DNA of 64,000 bases. Origin: Dankookia rubra (GTDB lineage: Bacteria > Pseudomonadota > Alphaproteobacteria > Acetobacterales > Acetobacteraceae). The DNA lies in contig NZ_SMSJ01000031.1 of NCBI RefSeq assembly GCF_004355005.1, forward strand, positions 1 through 64,000, in the 5' to 3' direction. The notes below the pieces were generated by a model. That model saw only the letters and a program-made list of their open reading frames with translations, was not told the DNA's origin and ran no database searches. The translations under genes and the position numbers were made by a program. Below are positions 1-8,979 of the stretch, piece after piece (the first letter of the stretch is position 1; each line of letters starts with the position of its first letter).

Positions 1-112
1 CCTCGAGGATCAACGGCATCAGCGTCTCGGCAACGAAGCGGCCGCCGAACTGGCCGAAACGGCCCCGGCCGTCAGGGCCCTGGCGAAAGGTGTTGGGCAG
101 CGGCTTGTTCAC
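1..112 (-). CDS. trpB: Tryptophan synthase beta subunit, N-terminal part (cut by window edge)
   Basis: Only the first 37 codons are present. They read from a GTG at 112-110 and give [19 protein letters not shown] followed by [15 protein letters not shown], the characteristic TrpB amino terminus. TrpB condenses indole with serine to tryptophan using pyridoxal phosphate, in complex with TrpA. It lies 62 bp downstream of trpF on the same strand, the usual alphaproteobacterial trpF-trpB order. No ATG is available nearby in this frame, so GTG is taken as the start. Confidence 0.93.
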   Translation of the reverse strand, partial: MNKPLPNTFRQGPDGRGRFGQFGGRFVAETLMPLILE

Positions 113-174
113 TGGTCGTCCCCGTCCGAAGCGGAGGGTCATAGAGCAGGCGCGGCGGGGACGGAAGGCGGGGC

Positions 175-813
175 CTAGCCCGCCCGGGCCACCGCGACGA
201 AGGCGGCGATCCGCGCCGGGTCCTTCACCCCGCGCGCCCGCTCGACCCCCGAGGACACGTCCACCCCCGGGGCGCCCGATTGCCGCAGCGCCTCCGCCAC
301 ATTGTCCGGCGTCAGCCCGCCGGCCAGCAGCCAGGGGCGCGGAACCGCGGCGCCCGCCACCAGCCGCCAGTCGAAGGCCGTGGCATTGCCGCCCGGCAGT
401 GCCGCGCCCGGCATCGGCTTGGCGTCCAGCAGGAAGCGGTCGACCGCCGGGGCATAATCCGCCAGCCGCGCCAGGTCGGCGGACTCCGCCACGCCCAGCG
501 CCTTCATCACCGGCAGGCCGAAGCGGGCGCGGATCGCCGCGGCGCGGGCCGGCGTCTCCTCCCCGTGCAGCTGGATGACGTCGAGCGGCAGCGCGGCCTG
601 CACCGCCTCCAGCAGCGCGTCATCGGGGTCGACGAACAACCCGACGCGCTCCGGCCCCCCGGCGATGCGGGCCGACAGCGCGGCAGCCTGCTCCGGCGCC
701 ACCGCCCGCGGCGAGGCCGGGTAGAAGACGAAGCCGACCATGTCGGCCCCCGCCGCGACGGCGGCATCGAAGCCCGCCGCGTCGTTCACCCCGCAGATCT
801 TCACCAGGGTCAC
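175..813 (-). CDS. trpF: Phosphoribosylanthranilate isomerase
   Basis: The 212-residue protein starts at a GTG whose first bases overlap the TGA of pyrF (GTGA). It has the TrpF signature KICG, with the catalytic cysteine at about residue 7, an LLDAK segment with the general-acid aspartate near residue 130, and a C-terminal DVSSGVE phosphate-binding stretch. It catalyses the Amadori rearrangement of phosphoribosylanthranilate in tryptophan synthesis and is cytoplasmic. The length matches the family (about 210). The 4-bp overlap with pyrF indicates coupled translation, so a pyrimidine and a tryptophan gene share one transcript. Confidence 0.95.
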   Translation of the reverse strand: MTLVKICGVNDAAGFDAAVAAGADMVGFVFYPASPRAVAPEQAAALSARIAGGPERVGLFVDPDDALLEAVQAALPLDVIQLHGEETPARAAAIRARFGLPVMKALGVAESADLARLADYAPAVDRFLLDAKPMPGAALPGGNATAFDWRLVAGAAVPRPWLLAGGLTPDNVAEALRQSGAPGVDVSSGVERARGVKDPARIAAFVAVARAG

Positions 814-1523
814 GCCGGCAGGCTTTCCGCGATGGCGGCGGCGGCCGCGGCAGGGTCGGCGGCGCCGGTGATGGGACGGCCGACCACGATCCAGTCGGCG
901 CCCGCCGCCACCGCCTCGGCCGGGGTCGCGGTGCGGGCCTGGTCGCCCAGGGCGCTGCCGGCCGGGCGAACGCCGGGGACCACCAGCAGCGGCGCCGCCC
1001 CGAAGGCGTCGCGGATGCGGGAGACCTCCTGCGGCGAGCAGACCAGCCCGTCCGCGCCCGCCCCCAGGGCGAGCCGCGCCAGCCGCAGCACCTGCTGCAC
1101 CGGACCGCCGGAGACGCCGGTCTCGGCCAGGGTCGCGGCATCCATGCTGGTCAGCACCGTCACCGCCAGCAGGATCGGCCGCGCCGCGCCGGCGGCCTCC
1201 GCCGCCTCCCGCGCCGCGGCGATCATGGCCGGCCCGCCCAGGCCGTGCAGCGTCAGCATCGCCGGCCGCAGCGGCAGCAGCGAGCGCACCGCGCCGGCGA
1301 CGGTGTTCGGGATGTCGTGCAGCTTGAGGTCGAGGAAGACCGGCGCCCGTTCCGTCATCGCCCGCATCGCCGCCGGACCCTCGGCGGCGAAGAGCTCGAG
1401 CCCCAGCTTCAGCGCACCGCAATGCGGCGCCAGCGCGCCGGCCAGGGCCGCGGCCCGCGCCGGGTCGGCGGTGTCGATCGCCGGGATCAGCCGGGCGGCG
1501 GCATGGATCGGCCGGGCCAGCAC
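810..1523 (-). CDS. pyrF: Orotidine-5'-phosphate decarboxylase
   Basis: The 237-residue protein carries the OMP decarboxylase motif [10 protein letters not shown], with the Asp-x-Lys-x-x-Asp catalytic array at about D65, K67 and D70. An early AIDTAD strand and a C-terminal VVGRPITGA phosphate-binding loop are also visible. It makes UMP from OMP, the last step of de novo pyrimidine synthesis. The start is the ATG at 1523-1521. The gene begins 4 bp after the lapA stop and overlaps trpF by 4 bp, so it sits inside a tight operon. Confidence 0.96.
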   Translation of the reverse strand: MLARPIHAAARLIPAIDTADPARAAALAGALAPHCGALKLGLELFAAEGPAAMRAMTERAPVFLDLKLHDIPNTVAGAVRSLLPLRPAMLTLHGLGGPAMIAAAREAAEAAGAARPILLAVTVLTSMDAATLAETGVSGGPVQQVLRLARLALGAGADGLVCSPQEVSRIRDAFGAAPLLVVPGVRPAGSALGDQARTATPAEAVAAGADWIVVGRPITGAADPAAAAAAIAESLPA

Positions 1524-1527
1524 GCGA

Positions 1528-1869
1528 TCAGGCCGCCGTGCGCCGCATCGGTACCAGGCTGGCCCCGGCCGGCGGCGGCACCGGGCCGACGCGGCGGGCG
1601 GCCGCGGCGCGGTGCTCGGACAGCTCGGCCTCCATCACCCGGGCCGCCTCCTCCATCCGCCGGGCGCGGCGGCGGTGCGGCAGGCTGGCCATCCAGGCGA
1701 CCAGGGCGCCGAACAGGAAACACAGCGCGCCGACCGCCAGCACCGCGACCGAAAGCGGCACCACCCAGGCCAGGTCGAAGGGCCAGAGCTGCAGCGAGAC
1801 CTCCTGCCAGTTCGACAGGCCGAACAGCACCAGCAGCACGAGCAGGGGCAGCAGCAGGATCCAGCGCAT
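1528..1869 (-). CDS. LapA-domain (DUF1049) inner-membrane protein
   Basis: This 113-residue protein has two N-terminal hydrophobic segments (about residues 3-18 and 33-58) separated by the [12 protein letters not shown] stretch typical of LapA/DUF1049 proteins. A basic and then helical cytoplasmic tail follows ([20 protein letters not shown] region). Family members are linked to lipopolysaccharide assembly and envelope homeostasis. I take the start at MRWILL; a longer reading frame exists upstream but is low-complexity and lacks the family features. It sits between ihfB and pyrF, a common alphaproteobacterial arrangement. Confidence 0.85.
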   Translation of the reverse strand: MRWILLLPLLVLLVLFGLSNWQEVSLQLWPFDLAWVVPLSVAVLAVGALCFLFGALVAWMASLPHRRRARRMEEAARVMEAELSEHRAAAARRVGPVPPPAGASLVPMRRTAA

Positions 1870-1972
1870 CGGGGGGCCTTCCGTCGGCGAGAAGCAGGGC
1901 GAAAGGACTACAACCGGGACGCCGCCAGGGGAATGCCCGGCGGCGGCGGCCGACGCAGAGTTGGTCGGGCGC

Positions 1973-2299
1973 TCAGGCCTCGACCCGGGCCCGCCTGGCG
2001 CGCGCCGGGGCCTGCGGCTCGCCGCCATTGACCCGCTCGCGCAGCTCCTTGCCCGGCTTGAAATAGGGCACCGCCTTGCCGGCAACCGGCACGGCCTCCC
2101 CGGTCCGCGGGTTGCGGCCGGTCCGGGCGTCGCGTCGCTTGGCGGAGAAGGCGCCGAAGCCGCGCAACTCCACCCGGTCGCCCCGCGCCAGGGCGGCGGT
2201 GATCTCGTCGAAGACGGTTGCCACGATCAGCTCGATATCGGGCTGCCGCAGATGCGGGTTCTCCGTCGCAAGATGCGCGATCAACTCGCTCTTGGTCAT
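1973..2299 (-). CDS. ihfB: Integration host factor subunit beta
   Basis: The 108-residue HU/IHF-family protein begins [11 protein letters not shown]. It has the GFGAF core and the RNPRTGE beta-arm with the DNA-intercalating proline, followed by [17 protein letters not shown] bends DNA sharply as an alpha/beta heterodimer and assists replication, recombination and transcription. Family members are about 94-105 residues; the extra length is an Ala/Arg-rich C-terminal tail. The start at MTKSEL is preferred over an upstream in-frame ATG because the family begins there. The neighbourhood with rpsA and sppA supports IhfB rather than HU. Confidence 0.9.
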   Translation of the reverse strand: MTKSELIAHLATENPHLRQPDIELIVATVFDEITAALARGDRVELRGFGAFSAKRRDARTGRNPRTGEAVPVAGKAVPYFKPGKELRERVNGGEPQAPARARRARVEA

Positions 2300-2345
2300 C
2301 GCCGCTGGTCCCGAAAGGTCGCCGCCCCCGACCCTTGGGCCGGTG

Positions 2346-3257
2346 TCAGCGCGAAGGCTGCCAGAGCAGGCGGATGCCGTCAACGCCAAGCCATTCTGAA
2401 ACAAGGATTTTCATCGCACCGTTCCAGGTCGCGCCCAGCAGCTTCTCCGCCGTGCCGCGGGTTTCCAGGTCGCGCACCGGCAGGTTCTCCGGCACCTGCT
2501 TCTCGGCCGCCAGCCAGGCCCGCGCCTCGTGCTCCCCGCCGATCGCATCGACCAGCCCCTCGGCCAGCGCCTGCCGCCCGGTGAAGACCCGGCCATCCGC
2601 CAGGGCCCGCACCTTCGCTTCCGGCAGCCTGCGGCCGGCCACCACCATGCCGACGAACTGGTCGTACATGTCACCGATCACCCCCTGCAGCGCCGCCCGC
2701 CCCTCGGACGACAGTGGCTGGAAAGGGCTGGGCTGGGCCTTCAGCGGACCGGAGACGATGGCATCGGTGCGAAGGCCGAGCCGGCCGAGCAGCTCGGAGC
2801 CGTCGAAGGTCTGCAGCAGCACGCCGATCGACCCGGTCACGGTCGAATCGCGCGCCCAGATCCGCTCCGCCGCCACCGCCGTCATGTACCCGGCCGAGGC
2901 GGCGGTGCCGCGCATCACGGCAACCACCGGCTTGGTTTCCCGCAGCCGCAGCAGGGCGGCATGCAGCATCTCCCCGCCGCCGACGCTGCCGCCGGGGCTG
3001 TCGATCGAGACGATCAGCGCCTTGGCCGAATCGTCCTTGGCCAGATGGCCGATCGCCTCGGCCAGCTTGCGGTCGTCCGAGATGAAGCCATCGACCTCCA
3101 GCCGCATGACATGGCCGCGGCCGAAGGGCGCATCGAGCCGCTGCAGGCCCACCGCCAGCACCCCGGCCAGCAGCAGCAGCACGGCGGCGCCGCGCCAGAG
3201 GGCGAGCCGCCGCTTCAGGCGACGGCGGTCGATGAGGAGATCGGTCTCGAGGGCCAT
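2346..3257 (-). CDS. sppA: Signal peptide peptidase SppA, S49 family (short type)
   Basis: This 303-residue protein has a single N-terminal membrane anchor (about residues 23-40) and one S49 peptidase domain. Visible motifs are [13 protein letters not shown], the nucleophile serine in GTAASAGY (about S121), and a lysine in [12 protein letters not shown] (about K173) where the Ser-Lys dyad lysine is expected. Members cut remnant signal peptides in the membrane. I start at [10 protein letters not shown] because it directly precedes the basic and hydrophobic anchor. An upstream extension of about 20 residues is possible but lacks family character. Confidence 0.9.
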   Translation of the reverse strand: MALETDLLIDRRRLKRRLALWRGAAVLLLLAGVLAVGLQRLDAPFGRGHVMRLEVDGFISDDRKLAEAIGHLAKDDSAKALIVSIDSPGGSVGGGEMLHAALLRLRETKPVVAVMRGTAASAGYMTAVAAERIWARDSTVTGSIGVLLQTFDGSELLGRLGLRTDAIVSGPLKAQPSPFQPLSSEGRAALQGVIGDMYDQFVGMVVAGRRLPEAKVRALADGRVFTGRQALAEGLVDAIGGEHEARAWLAAEKQVPENLPVRDLETRGTAEKLLGATWNGAMKILVSEWLGVDGIRLLWQPSR

Positions 3258-3440
3258 GCTGCACTCCGGTCGCCCGGCATGTTGGGTTCGAGAGGCGCAT
3301 GGACCAGAGCTTGGCATTCGCGCAACAGTGGCAGAATAGACACGGTCAGCCGGGCTATCTCGGTTGCGTACGCAATGGCCTTTCGCTAGCGTGCCGGTAC
3401 GGGCAGTGGAAACAGCGCTCTAGCGGAAAAGGTGAGAGAG

Positions 3441-3806
3441 ATGTCGTCCAAGCGTACCCTCGGGGCCCTGGCCCTCGTGACCCTCCTGATCGCCGGCTGC
3501 GAGACGACGCCGAAGTCGGGCCCGCTCGCCACCATGCCGACCGGGACCAACGAGTCGCTGCTGCGCCAGCAGCAGCTGCAGAACGTCCAGTCCGACCCGA
3601 GCCGCGCGATGCAGAACCCGGGCGTGACCACCGTGAACCCCGGCGCGGGCGGGATCGAGCGTTCGGCCACCGGCGGCACCGGGTCCATGGGCGGCCAGGT
3701 CGGCGGCATGCGAAGCGACGGCACCGTCGTGCGTCCGGGCGGCGCGCCGTCCACCCAGGGCACGGTGCCCAACAACCCGCGCCGGCCGCAGCCGACCACG
3801 AACTGA
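3441..3806 (+). CDS. Putative lipoprotein, QQQLQN family, copy 1
   Basis: The 121-residue product has a short basic N-terminus, a hydrophobic core and the lipobox LIAGC, so it should be a lipid-anchored envelope protein. The mature part is Gly/Pro/Asn-rich and apparently disordered, with LRQQQLQN, an NPGVTTVNPGAGGIERS stretch and a GGTGSMGG run. An AAGGTGAG ribosome-binding site about 8 bases upstream favours the ATG at 3441 over the GTG at 3432. I know no function. The next gene (4031-4369) is a clear paralogue. It lies on the opposite strand to the housekeeping operon around it. Confidence 0.75.
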   Translation: MSSKRTLGALALVTLLIAGCETTPKSGPLATMPTGTNESLLRQQQLQNVQSDPSRAMQNPGVTTVNPGAGGIERSATGGTGSMGGQVGGMRSDGTVVRPGGAPSTQGTVPNNPRRPQPTTN

Positions 3807-3897
3807 ACCCGTCCCGGAGTCGGGACACCCTTCTCCAGGGGCTGCGGCCACGCGGCCCGGCGGCGGGCAAGCCGGCTTCCTCCAAGGTCGCGCATGA

Positions 3898-3927
3898 AGA
3901 AGCCCAGGATTTTCCTGGGCTTTTTTG
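3898..3927 (+). terminator. Rho-independent terminator
   Basis: A 9-bp perfect stem, AGCCCAGGA and TCCTGGGCT with a TTT loop, is followed directly by a run of six Ts (3921-3926). It ends the transcript of the first lipoprotein gene and insulates the second copy at 4031. Confidence 0.85.
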
Positions 3928-4030
3928 TTGCCCGGGCACCGCCCCGGAGGCCTGGCACGAAGCTCCTCCTGTGGCATTCCGCTGATGCCCGGGGAGTCGA
4001 TCCCGGCGCAGGGCAGGAAAGGCCAGGGAC

Positions 4031-4369
4031 ATGCCGAAGACAGGCGCCGTCGGGCGCACCAGCGGGGGCCTCGCCCTTGCCATCCTCCTCCTCGGGGGCT
4101 GCGAGCCCGCGCCGAAGCCCGCCACCCCGATCAGCCTGAGCCCAGGCACGGTCGAGTACCAGCTGCGCCAGCAGCAGCTGCAGAATGCCCGCTCCGGGGT
4201 GAACCCGGGCATCCAGAACCCCGCCGTGACCAATGTCAGCCCGGGCGCCGCCGGAATCGAGCGCGCGACCGCGGGCGGCATCGGCAGCACGGCGGCCGGC
4301 GCCCCGACCGCGGTCAACCCCGGCACCACCGGCATCAGCCGGCAGGGTGTCGGCGCCCCGACCCGCTGA
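4031..4369 (+). CDS. Putative lipoprotein, QQQLQN family, copy 2
   Basis: The 112-residue product has a hydrophobic signal ending in the lipobox LLGGC. The mature region matches the first copy in order: LRQQQLQN, NPGIQNPAVTNVSPGAAGIERA, then a GGIGSTAAG stretch. The shared blocks and shared lipobox show tandem duplication, while the linkers have diverged. The start codon is the ATG at 4031, with a GGAAAGG-like ribosome-binding site upstream. Function is unknown; the Gly/Pro/Asn content suggests an extended or periplasmic structural role. It converges on rpsA across a bidirectional terminator. Confidence 0.72.
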   Translation: MPKTGAVGRTSGGLALAILLLGGCEPAPKPATPISLSPGTVEYQLRQQQLQNARSGVNPGIQNPAVTNVSPGAAGIERATAGGIGSTAAGAPTAVNPGTTGISRQGVGAPTR

Positions 4370-4382
4370 ACCGCCGGGCATG

Positions 4383-4420
4383 AAAAAGGGGGCGAGCCTC
4401 GCGGCCCGCCCCCCGTTTCC
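4383..4420. terminator. Bidirectional terminator between lipoprotein gene and rpsA
   Basis: A GC-rich stem (GGGGGCGAGCC pairing with GGCCCGCCCCC, one wobble) lies between the convergent genes. Read on the minus strand it is followed by five Ts (4383-4387 region), which suits rpsA. On the plus strand a short GTTTCC follows. Confidence 0.7.
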
Positions 4421-4422
4421 TC

Positions 4423-4446
4423 GGCCGGGCCCCGTGGGGCCCGGCC
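4423..4446. repeat. Perfect 11-bp inverted repeat next to the terminator
   Basis: GGCCGGGCCCC and its exact complement are separated by two bases. It lies 14 bp past the rpsA stop and would form a very stable hairpin in either transcript, probably reinforcing termination or protecting the rpsA mRNA 3' end. Confidence 0.7.
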
Positions 4447-4460
4447 TCAGCCGGGAAGGA

Positions 4461-6179
4461 TCACTCCTCGCCGGCCATCTCGCGGCGGCGGCGGATCGCC
4501 GCGCCCAGGATGTCGCCCAGCGAGGCGCCAGAGTCGGTCGAGCCGAACTCCTTCATCGCTTCGCGCTCCTCGTCGACTTCCTTGCCCTTGATGGTCAGGG
4601 AGAGACGGCGGGCGGCACGGTCCACGGCGACGACCTTGGCATCGACCTTCTCGCCCACGGCGAACTTGTCGGGGCGCTGGTCGCCACGGTCACGGGCGAG
4701 CTCGGCGCGGCGGATGAAGCCGGTCAGCACGTCCTCGACCTTCACCTCGATGCCGTTGGCCTGAACCTGGGTGACGATCGTGGTGATGATGTCGCCCTTG
4801 CGGACGCGGTCCAGCACCTCGGCGGCCGGGTCGGCCTGGAGCTGCTTGATGCCGAGCGAGATGCGCTCCTTCTCGACATCGACGTCGAGGACCTTCGCCT
4901 TGACGGTCTGGCCCTTCTCGTACTTGGTCATCGCCGCTTCGCCCGGCTCGTCCCAGGAGATGTCGGACATGTGGACCATGCCGTCGATGTCCGGGCCGAT
5001 GCCGATGAACAGGCCGAACTCCGTGATGTTGCGGATCTCGCCCTCGACCTCGGTGCCAGGCGGATGCGCCTCGAGGAAGACCTCCCAGGGATTGCCCTGG
5101 GCCTGCTTCAGGCCGAGCGAGATGCGGCGCTTCGGCTCGTCCACGTCGAGGATCATCACGTCCACTTCCTGGGAGGTGGCGACGATCTTGCCCGGATGGA
5201 CGTTCTTCTTGGTCCAGCTCATCTCGCTGACATGCACGAGACCCTCGACCCCCGGCTCCAGCTCCACGAAGGCGCCGTAGTCGGTGATGTTGGTGACGCG
5301 GCCGGAGAACTTGGCGTTGACCGGGTACTTGATCGCCACGCCGTCCCACGGATCCGACATCAGCTGCTTCATGCCGAGGCTGATGCGCTGGGTCTCCGAG
5401 TTGAAGCGGATGACCTGCACCTTGACCGGCTGGCCGATGGTCAGGGCCTCGCTCGGGTGGTTGATCCGGCGCCAGGCGATGTCCGTCACGTGCAGCAGGC
5501 CGTCGACGCCGCCGAGGTCCACGAAGGCGCCGTAGTCGGTGATGTTCTTCACCACGCCGTCGAGGATCATGCCCTCCTTCAGGCCCTGGATCAGCTCCGA
5601 GCGCTGCTCCGCACGGGTCTCCTCGAGCACCGCGCGGCGCGACACCACGATGTTGCCGCGGGCGCGGTCCATCTTGAGGATCTGGAAGGGCTGCGGGCTG
5701 CCCATCAGCGGCCCGACATCGCGCACTGGGCGGATGTCGACCTGGGAGCCGGGCAGGAAGGCCACGGCGCCGCCGAGGTCGACGGTGAAGCCGCCCTTGA
5801 CCCGGCCGAAGATCACGCCGTTGACGCGCTGCTGCGCCTGGTAGGCCTTCTCGAGGTTGGTCCAGGCCTCCTCGCGCCGCGCCTTCTCGCGCGACAGGAC
5901 GATGGCGCCGTCGCGGTCCTCGTAGCGCTCGACGAAGAGCTCCACGACGTCGCCGACCTGCACCTCGGGCTTGGCGCCCTGGGGTGCGAATTCCTTGAGG
6001 GGCACCCGCCCCTCGCTCTTCAGCCCGACATCGACGACGGCGTAGTCGTCATCGATCCGCAGCACGCGGCCGGACACGACCGAGCCGGCGAAGCCGGTAT
6101 CGGGGCCCAGCGTGGCGTCGAGCAGTGCGGCGAAATCCTCGGTCCCCGCATCGAATGCGGGGCTGGTGGCGGTTGCCAT
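4461..6179 (-). CDS. rpsA: 30S ribosomal protein S1
   Basis: The 572-residue protein contains six consecutive S1 RNA-binding domains. Typical repeats such as ITDYGAFVDLGGVDGLLHVTDIAW and ITDYGAFVELEPGVEGLVHVSEMSW are visible, each ending in RISLG-type strands. S1 binds mRNA on the 30S subunit and unfolds structured leaders for initiation. Family length is about 550-570. The start MATATSP is chosen because the S1 family begins just before the first domain; an in-frame upstream ATG adds 13 unrelated residues. It follows cmk after a 319-bp gap, the usual cmk-rpsA order. Confidence 0.96.
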   Translation of the reverse strand: MATATSPAFDAGTEDFAALLDATLGPDTGFAGSVVSGRVLRIDDDYAVVDVGLKSEGRVPLKEFAPQGAKPEVQVGDVVELFVERYEDRDGAIVLSREKARREEAWTNLEKAYQAQQRVNGVIFGRVKGGFTVDLGGAVAFLPGSQVDIRPVRDVGPLMGSPQPFQILKMDRARGNIVVSRRAVLEETRAEQRSELIQGLKEGMILDGVVKNITDYGAFVDLGGVDGLLHVTDIAWRRINHPSEALTIGQPVKVQVIRFNSETQRISLGMKQLMSDPWDGVAIKYPVNAKFSGRVTNITDYGAFVELEPGVEGLVHVSEMSWTKKNVHPGKIVATSQEVDVMILDVDEPKRRISLGLKQAQGNPWEVFLEAHPPGTEVEGEIRNITEFGLFIGIGPDIDGMVHMSDISWDEPGEAAMTKYEKGQTVKAKVLDVDVEKERISLGIKQLQADPAAEVLDRVRKGDIITTIVTQVQANGIEVKVEDVLTGFIRRAELARDRGDQRPDKFAVGEKVDAKVVAVDRAARRLSLTIKGKEVDEEREAMKEFGSTDSGASLGDILGAAIRRRREMAGEE

Positions 6180-6498
6180 ATAGCGATGTATTCCCGGGAA
6201 GCCTGCGGATGCAGGCAAGTGCCCTGCGCCCCCGCCGCGGTCCCGGAGCTATGCCGGGACTGAACGGACACGTCCTGGTCCGGCGCCGGCCCTTCCAGCG
6301 GAAGGGGCGAAGGCGTCTGGCGACCCTTGTGCAGGAGCGGCGTATCGGCCCGCCCGTTACCGGCCCGCCACGGGGTGGCCCCGGCATGCCGGGCCCCGAA
6401 ATACGGACGCCGCGGCCCCCCTTAGGCGCGCGGATAAGCGTCGCTAAGACCTTGACGAAACGGCGTCAAGCGGATTCGAACGCAGTCGCCCGAATGGG
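6180..6498. other. Intergenic region between cmk and rpsA
   Basis: No convincing gene is visible in these 319 bp. They hold a 7-bp perfect hairpin, CTTGACG and CGTCAAG (6451-6470), and next to it a palindromic TAAGCGTCGCTAA (6435-6447). No T-run follows on the minus strand, so these may be processing or partial termination signals after cmk. The rest is presumed rpsA promoter and leader. Confidence 0.5.
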
Positions 6499-7158
6499 TT
6501 AGCCAGGCGGGACGACTTCGCCCATTCGTTGCCGGACCACCGCCATGGCGGTTGCGAAGGCAGCCTCGGGGTCGAGCTCGGTGGTGTCGAGCACCATCGC
6601 ATCGGCGGCCGGCACCAGCGGGGCGACGGCGCGGCGGCTGTCCTGTTCGTCGCGCGCCCGCAACTCGGCCGCAACCTGTGCCGGGTCGGCCGCGGTGCCG
6701 CGGGCCTGGAGTTCGAGGAAGCGGCGGCGGGCGCGCTCCGCAGGGCTGGCGGTGACGAAGAGCTTCACCGTCGCGTCCGGGAAGACCACCGTGCCGATGT
6801 CGCGGCCGTCCAGCACCGCGCCGCGCCGTCGGCCGAAATCGCGCTGCCAGTCGAGTAAAGCGGCGCGGACCGCGGGGATGGCGGCGACGGCGCTGGCGGC
6901 AAGGTCCGCCTCGGGGCCGCGCAGGTCGCCGCGGGCCAGGTCGGCGGGCGTCAGGCCGCGGGCGGCGAGCTCGGCCGCGGCGGGGTCGCGCGGGTCGGCC
7001 GCGGCATCCAGCACGCGGCGGCCAGTGGCGCGATAGAGCAGGCCGGTATCCAGGTAGGCGAGGCCGAGTGCCGCGGCGAGGCGGCGAGCCAGCGTGCCCT
7101 TGCCGGCCGCGGCCGGGCCGTCGACGGCGATGACGAGGCCAGGGGCGGGACCGGTCAC
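6499..7158 (-). CDS. cmk: Cytidylate kinase
   Basis: The 219-residue protein has the P-loop GPAAAGKGT at about residues 14-22, the LDTGLLYRA substrate segment and the [13 protein letters not shown] motif of bacterial CMP kinases. It phosphorylates CMP and dCMP with ATP. The start is a GTG whose bases overlap the TGA of aroA (GTGA), so translation is coupled to aroA. aroA-cmk-rpsA order is widely conserved in Alphaproteobacteria. Confidence 0.96.
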   Translation of the reverse strand: MTGPAPGLVIAVDGPAAAGKGTLARRLAAALGLAYLDTGLLYRATGRRVLDAAADPRDPAAAELAARGLTPADLARGDLRGPEADLAASAVAAIPAVRAALLDWQRDFGRRRGAVLDGRDIGTVVFPDATVKLFVTASPAERARRRFLELQARGTAADPAQVAAELRARDEQDSRRAVAPLVPAADAMVLDTTELDPEAAFATAMAVVRQRMGEVVPPG

Positions 7159-8504
7159 GCCGGCCCGATCACCGGCCCGCCGGCCGCCAGGTTCACCAGC
7201 GCGGCGAAGCCCGGGAAGCTGGTTTCGATAAAGGCGGCATCGTCCACCGCGACGGGGGCACGGGCCACCAGGCCCATGACCAGCGCGCTCATCGCGAGAC
7301 GGTGGTCCATATGGGTGGCGACGAGTCCGCCACCGGGGACGGCCCCCGACCTACCCTGGACCAGCAGGTCGTCGCCCTCGATCCGCGCCGAAATCCCGTT
7401 GGCCGCCAGCAGGGCGGCGGTGGCGGCCAGCCGGTCGCTCTCCTTCACCCGCAACTCGGACAGGCCACGCATCCGGGTCTCGCCCTCGGCCGCGGCGGCG
7501 GCGACGGCCAGCACCGGGTATTCGTCGATCATGGAGGGGGCGCGGCCCGGCGGGACCTCCACGGCGCGGAGCGGGCCGTATTCGGCGGTGACGTCGCCGA
7601 CCGGCTCGCCGCCAGCCACCCTGGCATTTTCCACGGTCAGCCGGGCGCCCATCTCGCGCAGGGTGGTGAAGAGCCCGGTCCGCAGCGGGTTGAGGCCGAC
7701 ATTCTCGACCGTCACCCGCGACCTCGGCACCAGCAGCGCCGCGACCAGCAGGAAGGCGGCGGAGGACGGGTCGCCGGGGACCAGGATCGGCGCCGCGACC
7801 AGTTCCGGCTGGCCCTCCAGCTCGACCAGCCGGCCAGGGGCCAGGTCTTCCACGCGGACGGTGGCGCCGAAGTGGCGCAGCATGTTCTCGGTATGGTCGC
7901 GGGTCCGCTCCGGCTCGATGATCCGGGTCGTCCCCCGTGCGCAGAGCCCGGCCAGCAGGCAGGCCGACTTCACCTGCGCCGAGGCGACCGGCAGGGTGTA
8001 ATCGAGCGGCAGGGCCTCCGCCGCGCCGCGCACCGCCAGCGGCAGGCGGCCGCCCTCGCGCGTCCAGAAGCTGGCGCCGGTGGCCGAGAGGGGCTCGGTC
8101 ACCCGCCTCATCGGCCGCTTCCGCAGCGAGGCATCGCCGGTCATCACCGCGAAGATCGGATGGCCGGCCAGCAGGCCGCAGAGCAGCCGGGCGGCGGTGC
8201 CGCTATTGCCCATGTCCAGCACGTCGGAAGGCTCGACGAGCCCGCCGACGCCCCGGCCGGCGACCCGCCAGGCGCCGGGGCCGGTCTGCTCGACCTCCGC
8301 CCCCAAGGCGCGCATGGCGGCGGCGGTGCGGAGCACGTCCTCGCCTTCCAGCAGGCCGCTGATCTCGGTGGTGCCGACGGCGAGCGCGCCGAACATCAGG
8401 GCGCGGTGGCTGATCGACTTGTCGCCGGGCACGGTGTGGCGGCCGGCCAGGCCGCGGGACGGCGCCGCAGCGCGCAAGGGGTGCGGGGCGTCGGGATGGG
8501 CCAT
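7155..8504 (-). CDS. aroA: 3-phosphoshikimate 1-carboxyvinyltransferase (EPSP synthase)
   Basis: The 449-residue enzyme shows [13 protein letters not shown] near the N-terminus (PEP and shikimate-3-phosphate binding lysine at about K29). It also has [13 protein letters not shown], the [11 protein letters not shown] segment and LRVKESDRL. It transfers enolpyruvyl from PEP to shikimate-3-phosphate in aromatic amino acid synthesis. The start MAHPDAPHP is preferred; the frame extends upstream but overlaps the divergent promoter region. It overlaps cmk by 4 bp. Confidence 0.96.
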   Translation of the reverse strand: MAHPDAPHPLRAAAPSRGLAGRHTVPGDKSISHRALMFGALAVGTTEISGLLEGEDVLRTAAAMRALGAEVEQTGPGAWRVAGRGVGGLVEPSDVLDMGNSGTAARLLCGLLAGHPIFAVMTGDASLRKRPMRRVTEPLSATGASFWTREGGRLPLAVRGAAEALPLDYTLPVASAQVKSACLLAGLCARGTTRIIEPERTRDHTENMLRHFGATVRVEDLAPGRLVELEGQPELVAAPILVPGDPSSAAFLLVAALLVPRSRVTVENVGLNPLRTGLFTTLREMGARLTVENARVAGGEPVGDVTAEYGPLRAVEVPPGRAPSMIDEYPVLAVAAAAAEGETRMRGLSELRVKESDRLAATAALLAANGISARIEGDDLLVQGRSGAVPGGGLVATHMDHRLAMSALVMGLVARAPVAVDDAAFIETSFPGFAALVNLAAGGPVIGPA

Positions 8505-8510
8505 GCCGGC

Positions 8511-8543
8511 GCGTTTGACATGTGCCACCCCGCATGGCAATGC
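8511..8543 (+). promoter_or_regulatory. Candidate promoter for the FYDLN-type gene
   Basis: A consensus -35 hexamer TTGACA lies at 8515-8520 in the divergent aroA/FYDLN interval, with a weak -10-like CAATGC 17 bases further. Only the -35 matches well, so this is a tentative call. Confidence 0.3.
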
Positions 8544-8628
8544 GCCGCGCTCGATTTTTGGCACCCGCCCGCGGCGGCATCCTTGCCCTTGCGCGCGGTT
8601 CGCCCCTTCCAGAGATGAGGCTTCACCG

Positions 8629-8955
8629 ATGGCCAAGCCCGAACTGGGCCTCAAGCGCGTATGCGTCGCCTGCGCCACGAAGTTCTACGACCTGACCCGC
8701 GCGCCGGCGATCTGCCCGAAATGCGGCACCGAACAGCCGGCGGAGCAGCCGCGCCTGCGCCGCAGCGCCGGCTCCCTCCCGCCGGAGGAGAAGGTCAAGA
8801 AGCGCGTCCCCGTCGCGGAGGCCGAATCCGACGAGGTGGAGCTGGAGGATGTGGAGGGCGACGAGGCGGTCGAGGACGCCGAGGAGCTCGAGGACGATGC
8901 GGAGACGATCGGCGACGAGCTCGAGGTCGAGGCCGACCGCGACGAAGAGAGCTGA
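8629..8955 (+). CDS. TIGR02300 / FYDLN-acid family zinc-ribbon protein
   Basis: The 108-residue protein has an N-terminal zinc ribbon with four cysteines (CVAC at 12-15, CPKC at 29-32) around the diagnostic FYDL motif. It ends in a long acidic tail of Glu, Asp and Val (about residues 68-108). The family is nearly confined to Alphaproteobacteria and has no assigned function; the ribbon suggests nucleic-acid or protein binding. It is divergent from aroA, the conserved position, and 24 bp upstream of recF. The start ATG follows a GAGATGAGGC stretch. Confidence 0.9.
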   Translation: MAKPELGLKRVCVACATKFYDLTRAPAICPKCGTEQPAEQPRLRRSAGSLPPEEKVKKRVPVAEAESDEVELEDVEGDEAVEDAEELEDDAETIGDELEVEADRDEES

Positions 8956-8979
8956 CGCGCGGCGGGCCGGCGCCTGACC

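Noticed and set aside
175-1422. 415-codon minus-strand frame spanning trpF and pyrF
   Set aside because: Only its last 212 codons (trpF) are real; the rest is a shadow of pyrF in another frame.
3811-3826. GTCCCG-GAGT-CGGGAC hairpin after the first lipoprotein gene
   Set aside because: It is a perfect 6-bp stem but lacks a T-run; the much better terminator lies 75 bp further on.
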